A DNA stretch of 64,000 nucleotides. Source: Clostridium sp. UBA699. GTDB lineage: Bacteria > Bacillota > Clostridia > Clostridiales > Clostridiaceae. A program made the translations under genes and the position numbers. A model generated the notes under the pieces. It was not told the DNA's origin and searched no databases. It was given only the letters and a program-made list of their open reading frames with translations. The DNA is taken from assembly GCA_002298915.1 (NCBI GenBank), contig DBML01000023.1, positions 124,001 to 188,000 of the forward strand. The letters are read 5' to 3'. Positions 25,757-33,762 of the stretch are shown one piece after another (within the stretch, counting starts at the first letter, position 1; the number at the start of each line of letters is the position of its first letter).

Positions 25757-26455
25757 ATGCTTGATTATGAAATTGCAAAGCAGATCCTGGTTTTTCTTAT
25801 TTTGATGGTCCCGCCTCTGCTGGTCTACATCAAGTTCTGGCGAGAAAGGGACAGAAGCAAGGTGCTTATCGTATTGATAAGCATCGTATACATAGCAGCT
25901 GCAGTGTACACCGAGAACCTAATGCCTTTCATACTCGTGCTGTTAAGCATAGCATATATGAAGGGGAGGGAAGAGTACCGGGGCTACGGATTCAGCCTCA
26001 AGGGGTTCAGCATCCTTGAGGGCATTGGCTGCGCAGTGTTTTCTTACCTTATAACAATCCTGGTAGCAATCGCGGCGATGTCAGTAATGTCGTACTTCGG
26101 TATAAAGCAGGAGGAGCAGGAGGTTGTTAAATGGATGACCGATCTGCCGCTCAAAATGTTCTGGCTAGTTGTCCCTATGATAGTCGTCTTCGCACCTGTA
26201 GTAGAGGAGTTTGTTTTCAGATGGTTCTTCTTCGAAAGGCTTCTGAAGAAAAGGACAGGTGTTGTCCTGGGAACCCTCTTGAGCAGCCTGGCGTTCGCGC
26301 TTGTTCACTTCAACGCAGCCGCTTTCGCCATGATTTTGTGGATAGGCATATACAATTGTTATCTAATTGACAGGAAAGGATACTGGTACGCGGTCTTCAA
26401 CCATTTTTTCTTCAACTCGATAACGGTATTCGTCCTTCTGATGGCGAAAATATGA
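25757..26455 (+). CDS. CPBP family intramembrane metalloprotease
   Basis: A 232-residue membrane protein with about six to seven hydrophobic segments and the CAAX-protease/bacteriocin-processing signature: EEFVFR (EExxxR) near residue 154, then FALVHFN and NHFFFN with the metal-binding His. Such proteins act as membrane proteases in self-immunity or peptide maturation; no bacteriocin genes are nearby. It starts 12 bases after ysxC and ends at a terminator. Confidence 0.88.
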   Translation: MLDYEIAKQILVFLILMVPPLLVYIKFWRERDRSKVLIVLISIVYIAAAVYTENLMPFILVLLSIAYMKGREEYRGYGFSLKGFSILEGIGCAVFSYLITILVAIAAMSVMSYFGIKQEEQEVVKWMTDLPLKMFWLVVPMIVVFAPVVEEFVFRWFFFERLLKKRTGVVLGTLLSSLAFALVHFNAAAFAMILWIGIYNCYLIDRKGYWYAVFNHFFFNSITVFVLLMAKI

Positions 26456-26536
26456 TGTATAGAAAAATTGAAAAGGGGCAGAATATATGATGTGGTCAGA
26501 GGAATGCTCTGAAACACTATATATCCCTATCCCCAA

Positions 26537-26561
26537 GGACCGCGAGAGCGGTCCGCTTTTT
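26537..26561 (+). terminator. Terminator after the CPBP gene
   Basis: GGACCGC-GAGA-GCGGTCC (26537-26554) followed by GCTTTTT. The GNRA-type loop makes a very stable hairpin. Confidence 0.85.
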
Positions 26562-26565
26562 GAGC

Positions 26566-26597
26566 AAAAAAAGAAACCCGCTTCTGCAGCGGGTTTC
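26566..26597 (-). terminator. Terminator of the Fur/PerR gene
   Basis: Read on the minus strand: GAAACCCGCT pairs with AGCGGGTTTC and runs into TTTTTTT (26572-26566). It lies back-to-back with the plus-strand terminator at 26537. Confidence 0.85.
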
Positions 26598-26610
26598 AGA
26601 AATGCCATCA

Positions 26611-27021
26611 CTATTCGTTGCAGCTCTCGCATAACCCGTAAAAATAAACCTGGTTTGCAAGCACCTTGTAATTTGTATGCGGCTTGATCTCGTCATTGAG
26701 GTTTGAAAAGCATACATCGGGGATGTCGTCCACCTTTCCGCAGGACAGACACTGGATGTGGGGATGCGGGCAGATGTTGCCGTCATACCTGAAGTTACCC
26801 TCACCAACGTTGATCTCCTGGACAAGCCCAACCTCCACAAGGGTTTTCAGGGCTTTGTAAACCGTCGCGAGGCTCATAGTAGGGTAAAGGTCCTGAAGAG
26901 CCTTGTAGATAGTTTCTGCAGATGGATGTTCGGTTGTGCTTTTCAAGTAAGTGTAGACTGCTATGCGCTGCGGTGTAAGCTTCAACTTTTTTTCTTTAAA
27001 TATGTTGGTGAGATTTTCCAT
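26611..27021 (-). CDS. Fur family metalloregulator, PerR-like
   Basis: Winged-helix repressor, 136 residues. DNA-binding part KLTPQRIAVYTYL and ATVYKALKTLVEVGLV; dimerisation part with a structural zinc site of two Cys pairs (CLSCGK and CESC) and the HPHIQ metal-binding segment. The sequence resembles PerR (peroxide-sensing) more than Fur in my reading, but Fur or Zur cannot be excluded. The start at 27021 is preferred because AGGATGG lies about 5 bases upstream; a start at 27030 lies inside that site. The AT-rich palindrome upstream may be its own operator. Confidence 0.85.
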   Translation of the reverse strand: MENLTNIFKEKKLKLTPQRIAVYTYLKSTTEHPSAETIYKALQDLYPTMSLATVYKALKTLVEVGLVQEINVGEGNFRYDGNICPHPHIQCLSCGKVDDIPDVCFSNLNDEIKPHTNYKVLANQVYFYGLCESCNE

Positions 27022-27038
27022 AAACACCATCCTACTTT

Positions 27039-27075
27039 CAAATAATTATGTATATTATATAATAGATATTATTTG
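27039..27075. promoter_or_regulatory. AT-rich palindromic region, candidate Fur/PerR operator
   Basis: CAAATAAT (27039-27046) and ATTATTTG (27068-27075) face each other around a central palindrome TATTATATAATA (27053-27064), immediately upstream of the repressor start. No exact PerR or Fur consensus is present, so the assignment rests on position and symmetry. Confidence 0.35.
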
Positions 27076-27205
27076 TTGTCAAAGTTAATATATTCTTAAT
27101 CTTTATCATCTATTATTTGAACAGAAACTTTGTTATAATATAAACGAAGATTTCTGTGATGTTTTTAGGCTGAATGCCTAATATATAAATGTGGGGGATT
27201 TGTTT

Positions 27206-27562
27206 ATGAAAATAAAAGATATCAATGAGCTTCTGAACACCGGACCTGTTATGTGCTGCGAGGAGGACCTGGAATTTGACATTAAATTCGGTTTTGCTTC
27301 TGACCTGATGAGCGACGTTCTTGCTCTTGCAAACCATGATGTGATCCTCATAACCGGGCTCACGAATATCCAGACAATAAGGACAGCCGAGATGAAGGAT
27401 ATAAAATGGATAATATTTGTAAGAGGAAAGGTTCCTGATGACACTGCCGTAGAGCTTGCAAAGCAGACAGGGATCAACTTCCTGTGCACAAAGGAAACAA
27501 TGTTCAGAACATGCGGATTACTATTCGGTCACGGCCTGCGGGGAGCTGAAATAAGCAGATGA
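27206..27562 (+). CDS. DRTGG domain-like protein, first copy
   Basis: A 118-residue protein starting MKIKDINELLNTG that resembles the DRTGG domain found in phosphotransacetylase-linked and HPr-kinase-like proteins. It contains DVILITGLTN followed by KWIIFVRGKVPDD and Cys residues in VMCCEED. GGGGGA lies 7 bases before the ATG at 27206, so the in-frame GTG upstream is not used. First of five genes leading into the hydrogenase operon. Stop overlaps the next ATG. A ligand-binding regulatory role is likely but unproven. Confidence 0.75.
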   Translation: MKIKDINELLNTGPVMCCEEDLEFDIKFGFASDLMSDVLALANHDVILITGLTNIQTIRTAEMKDIKWIIFVRGKVPDDTAVELAKQTGINFLCTKETMFRTCGLLFGHGLRGAEISR

Positions 27563-27990
27563 TGGATAACGAAATATTAAAACTCCACTACGACATTGTC
27601 ACCGGAGATTACTTGAAAGCCGGGGAGGCATCGAGCAACATAAAAAAAGCCCTGATGCAGCTCGGAGTGGACAACAGAATAATCAGAAGAGTCTGTGTTG
27701 CAAGCTATGAGGCGGAGATAAACATAGTCATCCATAGCCTTGGCGGATACATGGACATGAAAATTTACGAGGACGGTATAGAGATCGTTGCCTCAGATGT
27801 TGGACCTGGAATAAGCGATGTTGAGCTTGCCATGACGGAAGGCTATTCGACGGCTACCCAGGGGGCGAGAGAGATGGGATTCGGGGCCGGAATGGGCCTG
27901 CCAAACATAAAGAGCAACTGCGATGAGCTCATCGTTGACTCATCGGAAGGCGGCAGTACAACAATCACCATGAAAATATATTTTAAATAA
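27559..27990 (+). CDS. RsbW/SpoIIAB-like HATPase protein
   Basis: A 143-residue GHKL-ATPase domain without other modules, resembling anti-sigma factor kinases. The N-box region ASYEAEINIVIHS, DVGPGISDVELAMTEGYST and GFGAGMGLPNIKSNCD mark the ATP site. The first ATG overlaps the upstream stop by 4 bases. In other systems such proteins phosphorylate an anti-anti-sigma partner and are opposed by PP2C phosphatases. A PP2C gene is present at 35556, which makes a link with that hydrogenase-phosphatase operon plausible. Confidence 0.82.
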   Translation: MMDNEILKLHYDIVTGDYLKAGEASSNIKKALMQLGVDNRIIRRVCVASYEAEINIVIHSLGGYMDMKIYEDGIEIVASDVGPGISDVELAMTEGYSTATQGAREMGFGAGMGLPNIKSNCDELIVDSSEGGSTTITMKIYFK

Positions 27991-28004
27991 GGTTGTGGTA
28001 AGAT

Positions 28005-29255
28005 ATGACTAAACTTTTTCATTCAGTAAAGCTTATTGAAGAAAAGTGCAAGGGCTGCAGCAAGTGTATGAACAATTGTCCAATGGAGGCAGTCAGGATA
28101 AAAAACGCAAAGGCATTCGTAATCGAAGATAAATGCATCGACTGCGGTGAGTGCATCAAGGTATGCCCTTACAACGCTCATGACATAGACAAGGATTACC
28201 TTGAGGACATACAGAAGTACAAGATAAAGGTTGCTGTTCCTTCGACTACGCTTTACGCGCAGTTCGGGGAATACGTCGATCCCGCCGTGATCCACGGCGC
28301 ACTGCTCAGGCTGGGCTTTGACGAGGTGTACGAACAGACTTATGCCTGCGACATCGTTGCCGAGATCACCAAAAAAGAGATCGAAAAGACCAAAAAGCCG
28401 GCGATATCCCTTGTATGCCCAAGCATAGCAAGGCTTATCAGCATCAGCTACCCAAGCCTGATCGAGAACACGATCAAGGTCCTCACGCCAGTGGAGGTAG
28501 CGGCAAGCCTTATACGCGAGAAATACGAGAAGGCGGGATACAAATACGAGGATGTCGGGATATTTTTCCTTACCCCTTGCGCTGTATGGCTGACCTCTCT
28601 CAAGCAGACTGAGGCGAAGAAGAACCCTGATGTTAACGGTTTTATAGCCATTAAGGACATATATTCCAAGCTGCTCAAGGAGATAAAGAACGGCGATGTG
28701 GAGAAGCAGGATGTCAGCACAATGTCCTTCACTGGGCTGTCTGTAGTTGTTCCAGGCGGCCTTTGCAGGAGCATAAACTCCAACAGCTATATAACTGTCG
28801 ACGGGGTTAAAAACGTTATCAAGGTGCTTGATGAGGTTGAAAGCGGAAAGCTTCAGGACGTTGAGCTAATAGAGCCTTTTGCTTGCAGCGGCGGCTGCCT
28901 CGGAGGGTCCTTCCTTGTAGAGAACCCTTACAACGCGAGGAGGCTCCTTGACAAATGCATCAAGGACACGAACTTCACCTACAGCTTCGACGAACTCAGC
29001 GACTACTACATGCAGCAGTTCGTGGAGAATGTAAGGAACATAAAGTTTTCGAACCAGAAGCTGGCCGAGGATTTTGTGAGCGCGGTCAAAAAGATGAAGT
29101 ACATGAACGAACTTGTAAACACGCTTCCGGGAACTGACTGCGGTCAGTGCGGCTCTCCTTCGTGCAAAGCTTTTGCTGAGGATGTTGTCAGGGGGCTGGC
29201 GCATATAGAAGATTGCAAATTCATAAATATGGGAGGAGATGTCAATGAAGGTTAG
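28005..29255 (+). CDS. Iron-sulfur protein with degenerate [FeFe]-hydrogenase-like domain
   Basis: 416 residues. Two [4Fe-4S] ferredoxin motifs (CKGCSKCMNNCP, CIDCGECIKVCP), a hydrogenase large-subunit-like domain, and a C-terminal cluster motif DCGQCGSPSCKAF plus a later Cys. All four expected H-cluster Cys positions are kept (about C138, C192, C294, C298), but the surroundings are changed. TSCCP becomes LVCPS, losing the proton-relay Cys; MPCxxK becomes TPCAVW, losing the Lys; L3 reads FACSGGCLGG. It is therefore probably a sensor or cluster-binding regulator rather than a hydrogen-producing enzyme. It sits between the HATPase and DRTGG genes. Confidence 0.82.
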   Translation: MTKLFHSVKLIEEKCKGCSKCMNNCPMEAVRIKNAKAFVIEDKCIDCGECIKVCPYNAHDIDKDYLEDIQKYKIKVAVPSTTLYAQFGEYVDPAVIHGALLRLGFDEVYEQTYACDIVAEITKKEIEKTKKPAISLVCPSIARLISISYPSLIENTIKVLTPVEVAASLIREKYEKAGYKYEDVGIFFLTPCAVWLTSLKQTEAKKNPDVNGFIAIKDIYSKLLKEIKNGDVEKQDVSTMSFTGLSVVVPGGLCRSINSNSYITVDGVKNVIKVLDEVESGKLQDVELIEPFACSGGCLGGSFLVENPYNARRLLDKCIKDTNFTYSFDELSDYYMQQFVENVRNIKFSNQKLAEDFVSAVKKMKYMNELVNTLPGTDCGQCGSPSCKAFAEDVVRGLAHIEDCKFINMGGDVNEG

Positions 29256-29574
29256 AGAGCTTGCTGACAAACTCGGGATGAAAATTCTTGCTGGCGGGGA
29301 AAGCTTGGACAAGGAGGTTCAGGGAGGTTATGTCGGTGACCTTCTGAGCTGGGTAATGTCTCACGCATCAAAGGGCGACGCATGGATAACGGTCCAGGTG
29401 CACCCGAACATAGTGGCAGTTGCCGTGCTGCTCGAGATGGCAGCTATAATAGTGCCTGAGAACATCCCTGTAGAAAACGCAACCATAGAGAAGGCTAACT
29501 CCGAGGGGGTTCCGGTGCTCCAGTCGGCAGATTCTGCCTTCAACCTCTGCGCAGCAATCAAGGCTGTTCTGTAA
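29245..29574 (+). CDS. DRTGG domain-like protein, second copy
   Basis: A 109-residue protein starting MKVRELADKLGMKILAGG with GGYVGDLLSWVMSHASKGDAWITVQ, matching small DRTGG proteins of Clostridia. The start at 29245 is preferred because GGGAGGAG ends 6 bases upstream; ATG 29239 abuts that site. The gene overlaps the end of the iron-sulfur gene by 11 bases, so translation is coupled. Function unknown. Confidence 0.78.
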   Translation: MKVRELADKLGMKILAGGESLDKEVQGGYVGDLLSWVMSHASKGDAWITVQVHPNIVAVAVLLEMAAIIVPENIPVENATIEKANSEGVPVLQSADSAFNLCAAIKAVL

Positions 29575-29578
29575 AATT

Positions 29579-30286
29579 ATGAAAATTTTCACTGATTTTC
29601 ATATCCATACCGCATTGTCGCCCTGCGGCGATGCGGACATGACACCTAACAACATCGTTAATATGGCTTTAATAAAGGGGCTGAATGCGATCGCGATAAC
29701 GGATCACAACAGCGCTGAAAACGCTTTGGCATGTATGGAGGTCGGGAAACAGAACGGACTGCTTGTCATTCCGGGCATGGAGCTTCAGACAAAAGAGGAA
29801 GTCCATGTTATTTGTCTTTTTCCGGATATAGAATCAGCTTTGGAGTTTCAGGAATACGTGTATTCGAAACTGCCGCCTTTGAAAAACAAGGAGAGTTTGT
29901 TTGGAGAGCAGCTTGTCATAGACATAAATGACGAAATCGTATGTCACAACGACAGGCTGCTCTTGTCGTCCGCTGATTTGACACTTCGTGATGCATTTAA
30001 CAAGGTAAATGAATTAAATGGTGCATTTATTCCCGCGCATATAGACAGGGATGCGTACGGGATTATCAACGCGCTTGGATTTATTCCGGAAGATCTGCCC
30101 ATTTCAACACTGGAATACAGAAACAAGGCTGGACTTCAAAGGCTTTTGGACAGCGGGATTGTCGCAAAGTGCTACAATTTTATTCAGTCCTCTGACGCCC
30201 ATTACCTCCAAGACATCTCAGAGGGCGAAAACGAGATGGAGGTAAATGAATTAAATCCTATCAGTGTCATCAATAAATTAAAATAA
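29579..30286 (+). CDS. PHP domain phosphoesterase-like protein
   Basis: 235 residues with the polymerase-and-histidinol-phosphatase metal site: FHIHTALSPCGDADM, ITDHNSAENA, PGMELQTKEEVHV, PAHIDRDAYG and SSDAHYL. It is probably a metal-dependent phosphoesterase, and a nucleotide or signal-molecule substrate is possible. It follows 4 bases after the second DRTGG gene and ends the five-gene set; an AT-rich gap with a new control region precedes hydC. Base composition is more A/T-rich than upstream genes. Confidence 0.82.
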   Translation: MKIFTDFHIHTALSPCGDADMTPNNIVNMALIKGLNAIAITDHNSAENALACMEVGKQNGLLVIPGMELQTKEEVHVICLFPDIESALEFQEYVYSKLPPLKNKESLFGEQLVIDINDEIVCHNDRLLLSSADLTLRDAFNKVNELNGAFIPAHIDRDAYGIINALGFIPEDLPISTLEYRNKAGLQRLLDSGIVAKCYNFIQSSDAHYLQDISEGENEMEVNELNPISVINKLK

Positions 30287-30304
30287 ATATAGCAAAATCT
30301 GAAG

Positions 30305-30436
30305 TATAATGCTATAATGTTCATGGTAATATTTTATTAATTTTAAATTGTCGCAATGTGAGAGTTGTTTTAGAAAAATCCGAATAATGAAGGAGATTTC
30401 TAAAAAATTTAAAATTAATAGTTTATTAATTAACAA
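30305..30436 (+). promoter_or_regulatory. hydC control region with -10 candidates and Rex-like operator
   Basis: Two TATAAT hexamers (30305-30310 and 30313-30318) lie in the 168-base gap; neither has a strong -35. At 30419-30436 TAGTTTA-TTAA-TTAACAA matches the Rex consensus TTGTTAA-N4-TTAACAA at 12 of 14 defined positions, with the right half exact. It lies just before the ribosome site, suitable for repression by Rex at low NADH. Confidence 0.5.
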
Positions 30437-30454
30437 TCGAAAGGAAGAGATGGT

Positions 30455-30952
30455 GTGAGTAACGAAAACAAATGCTGCTGTGGATGCAGTCAGGAAGACC
30501 CAAGACTAGCTGAGCTTATGGAAACTATCGAACAGAACAGAGAAACTAAGGGAGCACTTATCCCGGTTCTGCACAAAGTGCAGACAATCTACGGATACCT
30601 TCCAGAAGACGTTCTTCAGATTGTATCAGAAGAATTGAAGGTTCCAATGACAGAAATTTACGGAGTTGCTTCTTTCTATTCAATCTTCTCACTTGAACCA
30701 AAGGGAGAGCACATAATAAGGGTATGTCTCGGAACAGCCTGCTACGTAAAGGGTGCACAGCTGCTTATCGACGAAATAAGCAAGGACCTCAAAATAGAAG
30801 TTGGCCAGACAACTCCAGACGGAAAATTCACTTTGGAAGCATGCAGATGCTTGGGAGCATGCGGACTTGCTCCGGTACTGACTGTGGGTGAAAAGGTTTA
30901 CGGAAGACTTGTGCCTGAATCAATACCTGGAATACTGGCAGAATACAAATAA
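30455..30952 (+). CDS. hydC: Bifurcating [FeFe] hydrogenase subunit HydC (NuoE-like)
   Basis: A 165-residue thioredoxin-like [2Fe-2S] subunit: helical N-terminus, then RVCLGTACYVKGA and ACRCLGACGLAPV holding the four Cys ligands. An extra Cys-rich N-terminus (CCCGCSQED) is present. GTG start with AGGAAGAGA upstream. In electron-bifurcating hydrogenases HydC works with HydB (FMN, NAD) and HydA. The gene order here, NuoE, HATPase, small ferredoxin, NuoF, hydrogenase, is the hydCEDBA order I know from Acetobacterium woodii. Confidence 0.93.
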   Translation: MSNENKCCCGCSQEDPRLAELMETIEQNRETKGALIPVLHKVQTIYGYLPEDVLQIVSEELKVPMTEIYGVASFYSIFSLEPKGEHIIRVCLGTACYVKGAQLLIDEISKDLKIEVGQTTPDGKFTLEACRCLGACGLAPVLTVGEKVYGRLVPESIPGILAEYK

Positions 30953-30964
30953 GGGTGTAATTTT

Positions 30965-31513
30965 ATGAGAGAGCTTTCTCTGCATTTGATTGATATAATA
31001 CAAAACTCTGTGGTTGCAGGTGCAACCATGATAGAAATCGAATTGGAAGCAAACACTGTTGAAGATTCTTTAAAGATTACTATAAAAGACAATGGGTGCG
31101 GCATGGATGAGGAGACCTTGAAAAGGGTCAAGGATCCTTTTGTCACGTCGCGCAAAACCAGGAGAGTCGGCCTGGGGCTTTCGCTGTTTGAAGCTGCATG
31201 CCAGAGATGCGACGGATACCTTGACATCTCTTCGCAGCAGGGGATCGGCACAACTGTCATAGCTTTCATGAAGTTCAACCACATCGACAGGAGTCCCGTA
31301 GGCAATATCGTGGATACAATTGTAAGTTCTCTGTTAAATGAAAATACGGACATAGTGTACAGACATAAATTTAACGGAGAGAGTTTTGAATTCGACAGCA
31401 GAGAAATCAAAAAGATAGTAGGCGATGACCTTAGCGATCCGGAGATACTCTTCTGGATCAAGGAATACATTGCCGAGAACATTGAAAATATAGATGGAGG
31501 TGCCATTAAATGA
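30965..31513 (+). CDS. HATPase domain protein inside the hydrogenase operon
   Basis: 182 residues, GHKL ATPase fold: LHLIDIIQNSVVAGAT (N box), KDNGCGMDEETL (G1), then FVTSRKTRRVGLGLSLFE (G2). No sensor or receiver module is attached. It overlaps the next gene by 4 bases. Similar genes lie in hyd operons of acetogens and thermophilic Clostridia (the hydE position, not the H-cluster maturase HydE). A protein-kinase role regulating hydrogenase is plausible but not shown. Confidence 0.85.
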   Translation: MRELSLHLIDIIQNSVVAGATMIEIELEANTVEDSLKITIKDNGCGMDEETLKRVKDPFVTSRKTRRVGLGLSLFEAACQRCDGYLDISSQQGIGTTVIAFMKFNHIDRSPVGNIVDTIVSSLLNENTDIVYRHKFNGESFEFDSREIKKIVGDDLSDPEILFWIKEYIAENIENIDGGAIK

Positions 31514-31911
31514 AATCATTAGCTGAATTGGAAGCAATAAGAAAGAAAACCATAGATAATGTAAACCAGAGAACAGACAGGACAACTACAAGAATAGTAG
31601 TAGGTATGGCTACATGCGGAATAGCTGCAGGAGCAAGACCTGTTCTTCTGGCTATAGTTGACGAAGTGAAGAAGCTTGGCTTAGGAGATGTATCAGTTGT
31701 TCAGACTGGATGCATAGGCGTTTGCAGGCTCGAGCCAATCGTTGAGGTTATAAAACCAGGCGAAGAAAAAGTGACATATATAAAGATGGATGCTGAAAAG
31801 GCAAAGAAAATCGTAAACGAGCATGTTGTCGGCGGCAAGGTCGTTGACGAGTATGTTATGCATGTTGTTGACGGACACGTTGTCAACGACTACACAGTTA
31901 AACACGATTAA
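31510..31911 (+). CDS. Small [2Fe-2S] thioredoxin-like ferredoxin with duplicated tail
   Basis: 133 residues. MATCGIAAGARPV and VVQTGCIGVCRLEP carry the Cys of a NuoE-like [2Fe-2S] fold, as in the hydD position of bifurcating hydrogenase operons. The C-terminal end contains two consecutive 13-residue units (HVVGGKVVDEYVM then HVVDGHVVNDYTV), apparently an old tandem duplication that lengthens a normally shorter tail. The ATG overlaps the upstream stop. Probably a structural or electron-transfer partner of HydB. Confidence 0.88.
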   Translation: MKSLAELEAIRKKTIDNVNQRTDRTTTRIVVGMATCGIAAGARPVLLAIVDEVKKLGLGDVSVVQTGCIGVCRLEPIVEVIKPGEEKVTYIKMDAEKAKKIVNEHVVGGKVVDEYVMHVVDGHVVNDYTVKHD

Positions 31912-31947
31912 TAACAATACTAAGCGAGATTGATTGGAGGAAGTAAG

Positions 31948-33741
31948 ATGGAATTTTACCGTTCACAAGTGCTAATATGCGGCGGAACTGGATGTACTTC
32001 ATCAGGTTCAAATGATATATGCGACGCTTTCAAAAGCGAACTGGCAGCAAAGGGTTTAGAGAAAGAAGTTGAAGTTGTTAAGACAGGATGTTTCGGTCTC
32101 TGCGAACTGGGCCCAGTTGTAATAGTTTACCCTGAAGGAGCTTTCTACAGCAACGTTACAGTAGAAGACGTTAAGGAGCTCGTTGAAGAGCACCTGTTAA
32201 AGGGAAGAATAGTAAAAAGACTCGTTTACCACGATGCAATAGAAGATGACAAGATAAAGTCACTCAACAAGGTTGGCTTCTACGCTAAGCAGGAAAGAAT
32301 AGCTCTCAGAAACTGCGGAGTTATCGACCCTGAAAACATTGACGAGTACCTTGCGTTCGACGGCTACAAAGCCCTTGAAAAAGTCCTGACTCAGATGGCA
32401 CCTCTTGATGTAATCAACGAGATGAAGAAATCAGGCCTTAGAGGAAGAGGCGGCGGCGGCTTCCCAACTGGCATGAAATGGGAATTTGCTTACAAGCAGA
32501 ACAACCCACAGAAATATATAATCTGCAACGCTGACGAAGGAGACCCAGGTGCGTTCATGGACCGTTCGGTTCTTGAAGGAGACCCTCACTCAGTTCTCGA
32601 AGCAATGGCTATAGGCGGATACGCTATAGGCGCTAACCAGGGTTACATCTACGTAAGAGCTGAGTACCCGATAGCTGTACAGAGACTCGAAGTTGCTATA
32701 AAGCAGGCAAGAGAATACGGACTGCTCGGAAAGAATATATTCGAAACAGGATTCGACTTCGACGTTGAAATCAGACTCGGAGCCGGCGCGTTCGTGTGCG
32801 GTGAGGAAACTGCTCTTATCCATTCGATAGAAGGACACAGAGGAATGCCTACACCTAAACCACCGTTCCCAGCTGTAAGCGGACTTTGGGAAAAACCAAC
32901 AGTCATCAACAACGTTGAAACTTACGCAAACATCCCTCAGATCATCAACAAGGGTGCTGACTGGTTTGCAAGCATAGGAACTGAAAAGAGCAAGGGAACA
33001 AAGGTATTCGCACTTGGCGGAAAGATCACAAACACTGGTCTTGTAGAAATACCTATGGGAACAACACTCAGAGAAGTTATATACGAAATGGGCGGCGGTA
33101 TCCCTAACAACAAGAAGTTCAAGGCTGTTCAGACAGGCGGACCTTCAGGCGGATGCATAACTGCTGACTACCTCGACACACCGATCGAGTACGACACTCT
33201 CATAGCCCTCGGCTCAATGATGGGTTCAGGCGGAATGATCGTCATGGACGAAGACAACTGTATGGTTGACGTTGCAAGGTTCTTCCTTGACTTCACAAGA
33301 GAAGAGTCATGCGGAAAATGTACACCTTGCAGAGTTGGTACAAAGAGAATGCTTGAAATGCTCGAGAAGATCACTGAAGGAAAGGCTACAATGGAAGACC
33401 TCGACAAGCTTGAAAAGCTTGCTCATTCAATAAAAGCTTCAGCGCTTTGCGGTCTCGGACAGACTGCTCCAAACCCTGTTCTTTCAACTATGAAATACTT
33501 CAGGGATGAATACGAAGCTCACGTTGTGGACAAGAAGTGCCCTGCCAGCGTTTGTAAGGCTCTTATGCAGTACACAATAGTTGACGACGCATGCAAGAAG
33601 TGCGGAATCTGCGCTAAGGCTTGCCCTGTTGGAGCAATCTCAGGAAAAGTCAAAGAGCAGTTCGTAATCCACCAGGATAAGTGCGTAAAATGCGGAGCAT
33701 GTATGGAAAAATGCCCATTCAAAGCGATCATTAAGAAATAA
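31948..33741 (+). CDS. hydB: Bifurcating [FeFe] hydrogenase subunit HydB (NuoF-like)
   Basis: NAD(H)- and FMN-binding subunit, 597 residues. N-terminal [2Fe-2S] thioredoxin-like domain (ICGGTGCTSSGS, KTGCFGLCELG), NuoF core with the NADH/FMN glycine-rich segment SGLRGRGGGGFPTG and NADEGDPGAF, SESCGKCTPCRVG-like cluster site (ESCGKCTPCR) and two C-terminal [4Fe-4S] motifs (CKKCGICAKACP, CVKCGACMEKCP). The ATG at 31948 follows GGAGGAAG by 5 bases; the upstream in-frame TTG (31930) lies before that site. Confidence 0.95.
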   Translation: MEFYRSQVLICGGTGCTSSGSNDICDAFKSELAAKGLEKEVEVVKTGCFGLCELGPVVIVYPEGAFYSNVTVEDVKELVEEHLLKGRIVKRLVYHDAIEDDKIKSLNKVGFYAKQERIALRNCGVIDPENIDEYLAFDGYKALEKVLTQMAPLDVINEMKKSGLRGRGGGGFPTGMKWEFAYKQNNPQKYIICNADEGDPGAFMDRSVLEGDPHSVLEAMAIGGYAIGANQGYIYVRAEYPIAVQRLEVAIKQAREYGLLGKNIFETGFDFDVEIRLGAGAFVCGEETALIHSIEGHRGMPTPKPPFPAVSGLWEKPTVINNVETYANIPQIINKGADWFASIGTEKSKGTKVFALGGKITNTGLVEIPMGTTLREVIYEMGGGIPNNKKFKAVQTGGPSGGCITADYLDTPIEYDTLIALGSMMGSGGMIVMDEDNCMVDVARFFLDFTREESCGKCTPCRVGTKRMLEMLEKITEGKATMEDLDKLEKLAHSIKASALCGLGQTAPNPVLSTMKYFRDEYEAHVVDKKCPASVCKALMQYTIVDDACKKCGICAKACPVGAISGKVKEQFVIHQDKCVKCGACMEKCPFKAIIKK

Positions 33742-33762
33742 CTTTGTCGAGGAGTGAATTAA

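Noticed and set aside
26487..26687. 66-codon plus-strand ORF after the CPBP gene
   Set aside because: It runs through two terminators and into the antisense of the Fur/PerR gene, and has no clear ribosome site.
27039..27075. Exact PerR or Fur box
   Set aside because: The palindromes do not match either consensus well enough; kept only as a low-confidence regulatory region.
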